A DNA stretch of 64,000 nt from Apostichopus japonicus. Lineage: Eukaryota; Echinodermata; Holothuroidea; Aspidochirotida; Stichopodidae. The first letter of the stretch is position 1. Each line of letters starts with the position of its first letter. Under the pieces are notes generated by a model. That model was not told the DNA's origin and did no database searches. It saw nothing but the letters and a program-made list of their open reading frames with translations. The stretch lies in the NCBI RefSeq assembly GCF_037975245.1, contig NC_092571.1, positions 24,938,564 to 25,002,563 of the forward strand, given 5' to 3'. Below, in pieces: positions 61,201 through 64,000 of the stretch. A program made the translations under genes and the position numbers.

Positions 61201-63555
61201 ACCTGTGAGTGCCCCTACCTTTGCCCCACGCCCTACCATGAAGCAGCCAGCAATGGTAAGAAACAGCAACATATTTTAGAAAGATACATGATTGAAATAT
61301 TTCATTGCTAAAAGTAAAGGGCTTAGTCTTTGTAGTCAGCCATACAGTGGAGCAATGCAAGCATGATTCTATTTTATAAATTGCCAAACTGAAACATGGA
61401 TCATTGGTTTTAACCAAGCATATCTTTACTCTTTAAAACTTATTCCAAAAATAAAAAAAAATAAAAAAAGCCTTCCCCAGATAACAACTAAAATTGACAT
61501 TCAGAAAAAAGATCAAAGATATTCAAGTATTGTAGCTCTTCTGTCCAAATTTTTACAATAGTTTAACAAACCCTGAAAATTGTATTTTCCCTTTTCTGGT
61601 TGTCTAATGTCACAATGGGACCACAGGAGTCCTCAAACAGGAACCTAACTTAGCATTCCAGTGAAAACAATAACAAACACACAAGACATGGAGAAGATAG
61701 AAAACCAGTATATGATTTATGTGATATACCTTGGCACAGCAGGAACTTTTAAACTTTGGATGGAAATGTAATGTCATAGGTCAGTGAATATACAGGATGG
61801 GTCAATGAACTAGCAGATTTTCTGTATTGCAGATTAAGCATTGGATGGAAAATAAAGTAGTGTTGCGCCAATAATCATTTGAAAAATCGGTATCAAAGAA
61901 AATATTTTTGTTGAGGTTCTGGTAAAGATGAGGTAGTAAATGTTCTTTGCCAGGATATGCTAATTTCTTTCTACATGAAATCAGTTTTATCCATCGCACG
62001 ATAACATCTTTGCATATGTTTGTTATGAAATTTGTGGCTCTATTTGACGACAGTTTGTATAATACTTGCAGGCCTATGTGTTGAACATAGTTGGTCAAAT
62101 AGAGTAACGAATCATACAACATAAGTAACAGGAAGGATAGACTTAATCAGTGAATAAACATGTTTTTTTTGCATTCATAATAAATTGGACTGGATTTAAC
62201 ATTGACTATTATTTGTTATGATAATTGTCTGAATCTCCCGAGTATTATTCACTTCAGTTGACTCATATTGTTACTGCCAAACCATCAACATGTCTTGCAA
62301 TAAAGTGAAGAAGCTGGAGTTGTGCCCTTCAGTTTTGCTTACGTCGTCCTTTCCCACCACACCCCTTCTCCAAAACTGGTATTGTCTATTGATGATTGAC
62401 AAAAGAATAACTTAGCGAAAGAATAGGTTTCACACTAAGTTCACACTTGTCTTGCTCCTCATCTCTCCCCCCCCCCCCCCCATAACAAAAAAACGAAAAT
62501 CTAGGCTGCTGGTCTAGTAAATGAACGTTATTTTGCTGTGCTGTTTGCACATTTATGTTTTAAATGTTGAAACCAATGTGTATTTCTTTTCTCTTTTTGT
62601 TTTTTTTTCTGCTAAAGTTTACTTCCAGGACATCCAACCAGTATCCTCAGGCTGCTCCACCCTTTTCTTTCCCTTACATTCCAGCAACTCAGTCTGTCCA
62701 GCAAAATCAAGGTCAATATAAGCATTGATTTATTATTCTTTTGTGTCTTCAGAGTAGCAGGTTATATAATTAACTTATTAAATTTACTTGAATTTATTTC
62801 CACATTGGAGATATTAACTTGAGTGACCAATGTAATCTTCTGTAAGAAAGCCAGAAAAGCATGTTTTCTTGCCCAAAGAGAAACTGAAAATTCACTTAAC
62901 TTGTGAATGACAAAAGCTGCTTCCCATAAGGAAATAAGGCTAGGCTGAGTATCTATATACCACTAGTCACTAGAGCATTGACATATTTTGACTAGATTCT
63001 CACATTTAGCTAAACAGAAAAAAAAAACTGGTAGGCTTACCTTAAGTCTTATGAGTCCACTTATGTGAATAATTTAGTATTTAAGTTTTGAAGGCTCTGA
63101 ACTATTTTCTCTTATAAAAAGTCTGTTTTCTACGTAGAAAACTTCTTATACATCTTTTACATTTAGATAGCAATTTGCCCATTTTGAGTATCATTTTGTG
63201 ATGCAATAATGGATAAATTATTCCTTGGTAATAAGTTTGATAGTTTGACTAATCAAGCTTCAAATAATGTAGTCTCCATTGCCTTGAAACTCTCATTTTG
63301 GCTCTTAAAGCAATTTTTTAGTATACTGTCATTCAAAAGTTACCGGGCGACGAGGATTGTATCAAATTAGTTTGCTGGATGCTTACCACCATCTTATAAA
63401 GGATTGTATTTATTTTAGAAAGAAAGAAAAAGATCCTGAGGATACAGGATCCTACTAGTGGCGAAGATCTCACAGAATCGATCTTGCGAGATGGTGTTGT
63501 CATCCCAGCCAGCAGCCAGGTGGCAGGTGCAGGGCCCTCTAGTTCTCCACCTCAG
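56586..63555 (+). CDS. eIF4G-family gene, copy B: intact MIF4G-like module plus eIF4G N-terminal region (continues past the window)
   Basis: Exons 56586–56720, 58106–58168, 58392–58508, 59427–59630, 60515–60637, 60852–60950, 61154–61255, 62618–62711 and 63419–63555. Phases are consistent and no stop occurs over about 358 codons. The first six encode the diverged MIF4G-like module, ending D-K-I-R-R-D-A-N-I. The next two are rich in Pro, Gln and aromatic residues, as in the PABP-binding part of eIF4G. The ninth has K-K-K-I-L-R-I-Q-D-P…E-D-L-T-E-S-I, matching the conserved R-I-R-D-P…D-I-T-E-E-I motif of eIF4G1/3. ATG 56586 follows an acceptor and a shared 5'UTR exon. Several donors are weak (58508|GTAATA, 62711|GTCAAT, 63555|GTTGGT). 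A complete eIF4G core may follow outside the window. Confidence 0.75.
57499..57844. mobile_element. 344-bp inverted-repeat element, copy 3 (reversed)
   Basis: Reverse-orientation copy of the elements at 2428–2771 and 9124–9465. Starts TGAAAACTCGCG and ends GCGAGTCTTCA. It sits in intron 1 of the copy B gene and is absent from copy A, so it inserted after the segmental duplication or was lost from A. Confidence 0.82.
58180..58350. repeat. Interrupted (TA)n/(CATATA)n microsatellite
   Basis: TA and CATATA repeats with interruptions, in the intron after the second MIF4G-like exon; counterpart of the TA tract at 12945–13005. Confidence 0.95.
60095..60430. repeat. Pyrimidine-rich tract in copy B
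   Basis: CCTCC/CTCCT-rich intron sequence, partner of 14826–15235. Open frames in it are compositional artefacts. Confidence 0.85.
61256..62617. other. Copy B intron, nothing recognised
   Basis: AT-rich intron with a C-run at 62467–62481. No additional exon is supported. Confidence 0.4.
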
Positions 63556-64000
63556 GTTGGTACCTGCTATTTCAAGATCAGTAGACCCATCAGCTCTCCC
63601 TTCTCACAGTCCTATCGTCCATTCTAAGCCTTTCCCGACCTCCACTTCCACATCCCATCCCTTGGTCTGTTTCAGAACCCGGCAACTTTTAAGAGTCGTC
63701 CCATCATCGCCAGAGACTTTCAGATTTGTGTTTGAGCAACCAACATCAGCGTAGGGTGTTGTCTGGCTGACAAGCTGTTGTTTATATCAAATTCTAATTG
63801 AAAGCTGGATACACCAAAATTTCAATTTGAAATTTATTGGTGTCATCATTCATCACTTTGGAGATAATGAATATGAATTAAAACTAGCGATGCTGTACAC
63901 CTCTTTCCACCCTATAGGGGTGGGGGAAAGGGTTTACTAGTCCAAAGCTGGTGTTTTATGGATAAAACCTATTCTGTCCAAATCACTCCTATATTGTACA
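63556..64000. other. Window end within the copy B gene
   Basis: Sequence after the last assigned donor. The next exon could not be fixed: an acceptor-like TTTCAG near 63676 is followed by a frame that stops after about 19 codons. Confidence 0.4.

Overview
This window is animal nuclear DNA. Genes are split by GT–AG introns, coding is sparse, intergenic DNA is AT-rich, and there are many DNA transposons, LINE fragments, satellites and microsatellites. The protein families and repeat types fit a marine invertebrate, perhaps an echinoderm or other deuterostome. That placement is an impression and is not proven by the sequence. Exon boundaries below were found by eye from splice signals, reading-frame phase and recalled family motifs. 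No search or transcript data were available.

Layout. (1) 1–3.2 kb: no convincing gene, but a ~30-bp minisatellite, an hAT-type MITE with perfect 8-bp target duplications, a 344-bp inverted-repeat element and a small TTAA-bounded element. (2) 3.3–8.2 kb, + strand: a cationic amino acid transporter (SLC7A/CAT family) in three coding exons (3300–5177, 7004–7112, 8029–8192; 716 aa). The long open frame seems to stop at 5198, but the last two membrane segments lie in two further exons. (3) 11.8–48.4 kb, + strand: an eIF4G locus. Seventeen in-phase exons (17741–48357) encode an 855-residue eIF4G core of MIF4G, linker, MA3 and W2 domains. Upstream, 11848–16932 holds a second, diverged MIF4G-like module whose intron positions and phases match the core MIF4G exons. 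It carries one in-frame stop. (4) 28.9–42.2 kb: a 13.2-kb composite element inside one eIF4G intron, flanked by a 9-bp duplication (TCGCGTAGT). It has inverted ends and two inverted arrays of a ~179-bp satellite, with two hAT-like elements in its centre. (5) 50.3–53.5 kb: an hAT-like element nested in another, a 160-bp near-perfect palindrome and a decayed reverse-transcriptase fragment on the minus strand. (6) 54.0–64.0 kb: a second copy of the 10–17 kb segment with its own MIF4G-like module (copy B), intact here. It runs in frame into eIF4G N-terminal sequence, including the conserved R-I-x-D-P…D-(I/L)-T-E motif, and leaves the window unfinished.

How it fits together. The eIF4G locus was tandemly duplicated. 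Both copies begin with a MIF4G-derived module in front of eIF4G sequence, an arrangement I do not know from vertebrate eIF4G1/3. Copy A has lost the N-terminal eIF4G motifs and shows no eIF4E-binding motif, so its product would resemble the short DAP5-type layout. Copy B keeps at least part of the N-terminal region. The transporter is separate from the translation-factor genes.
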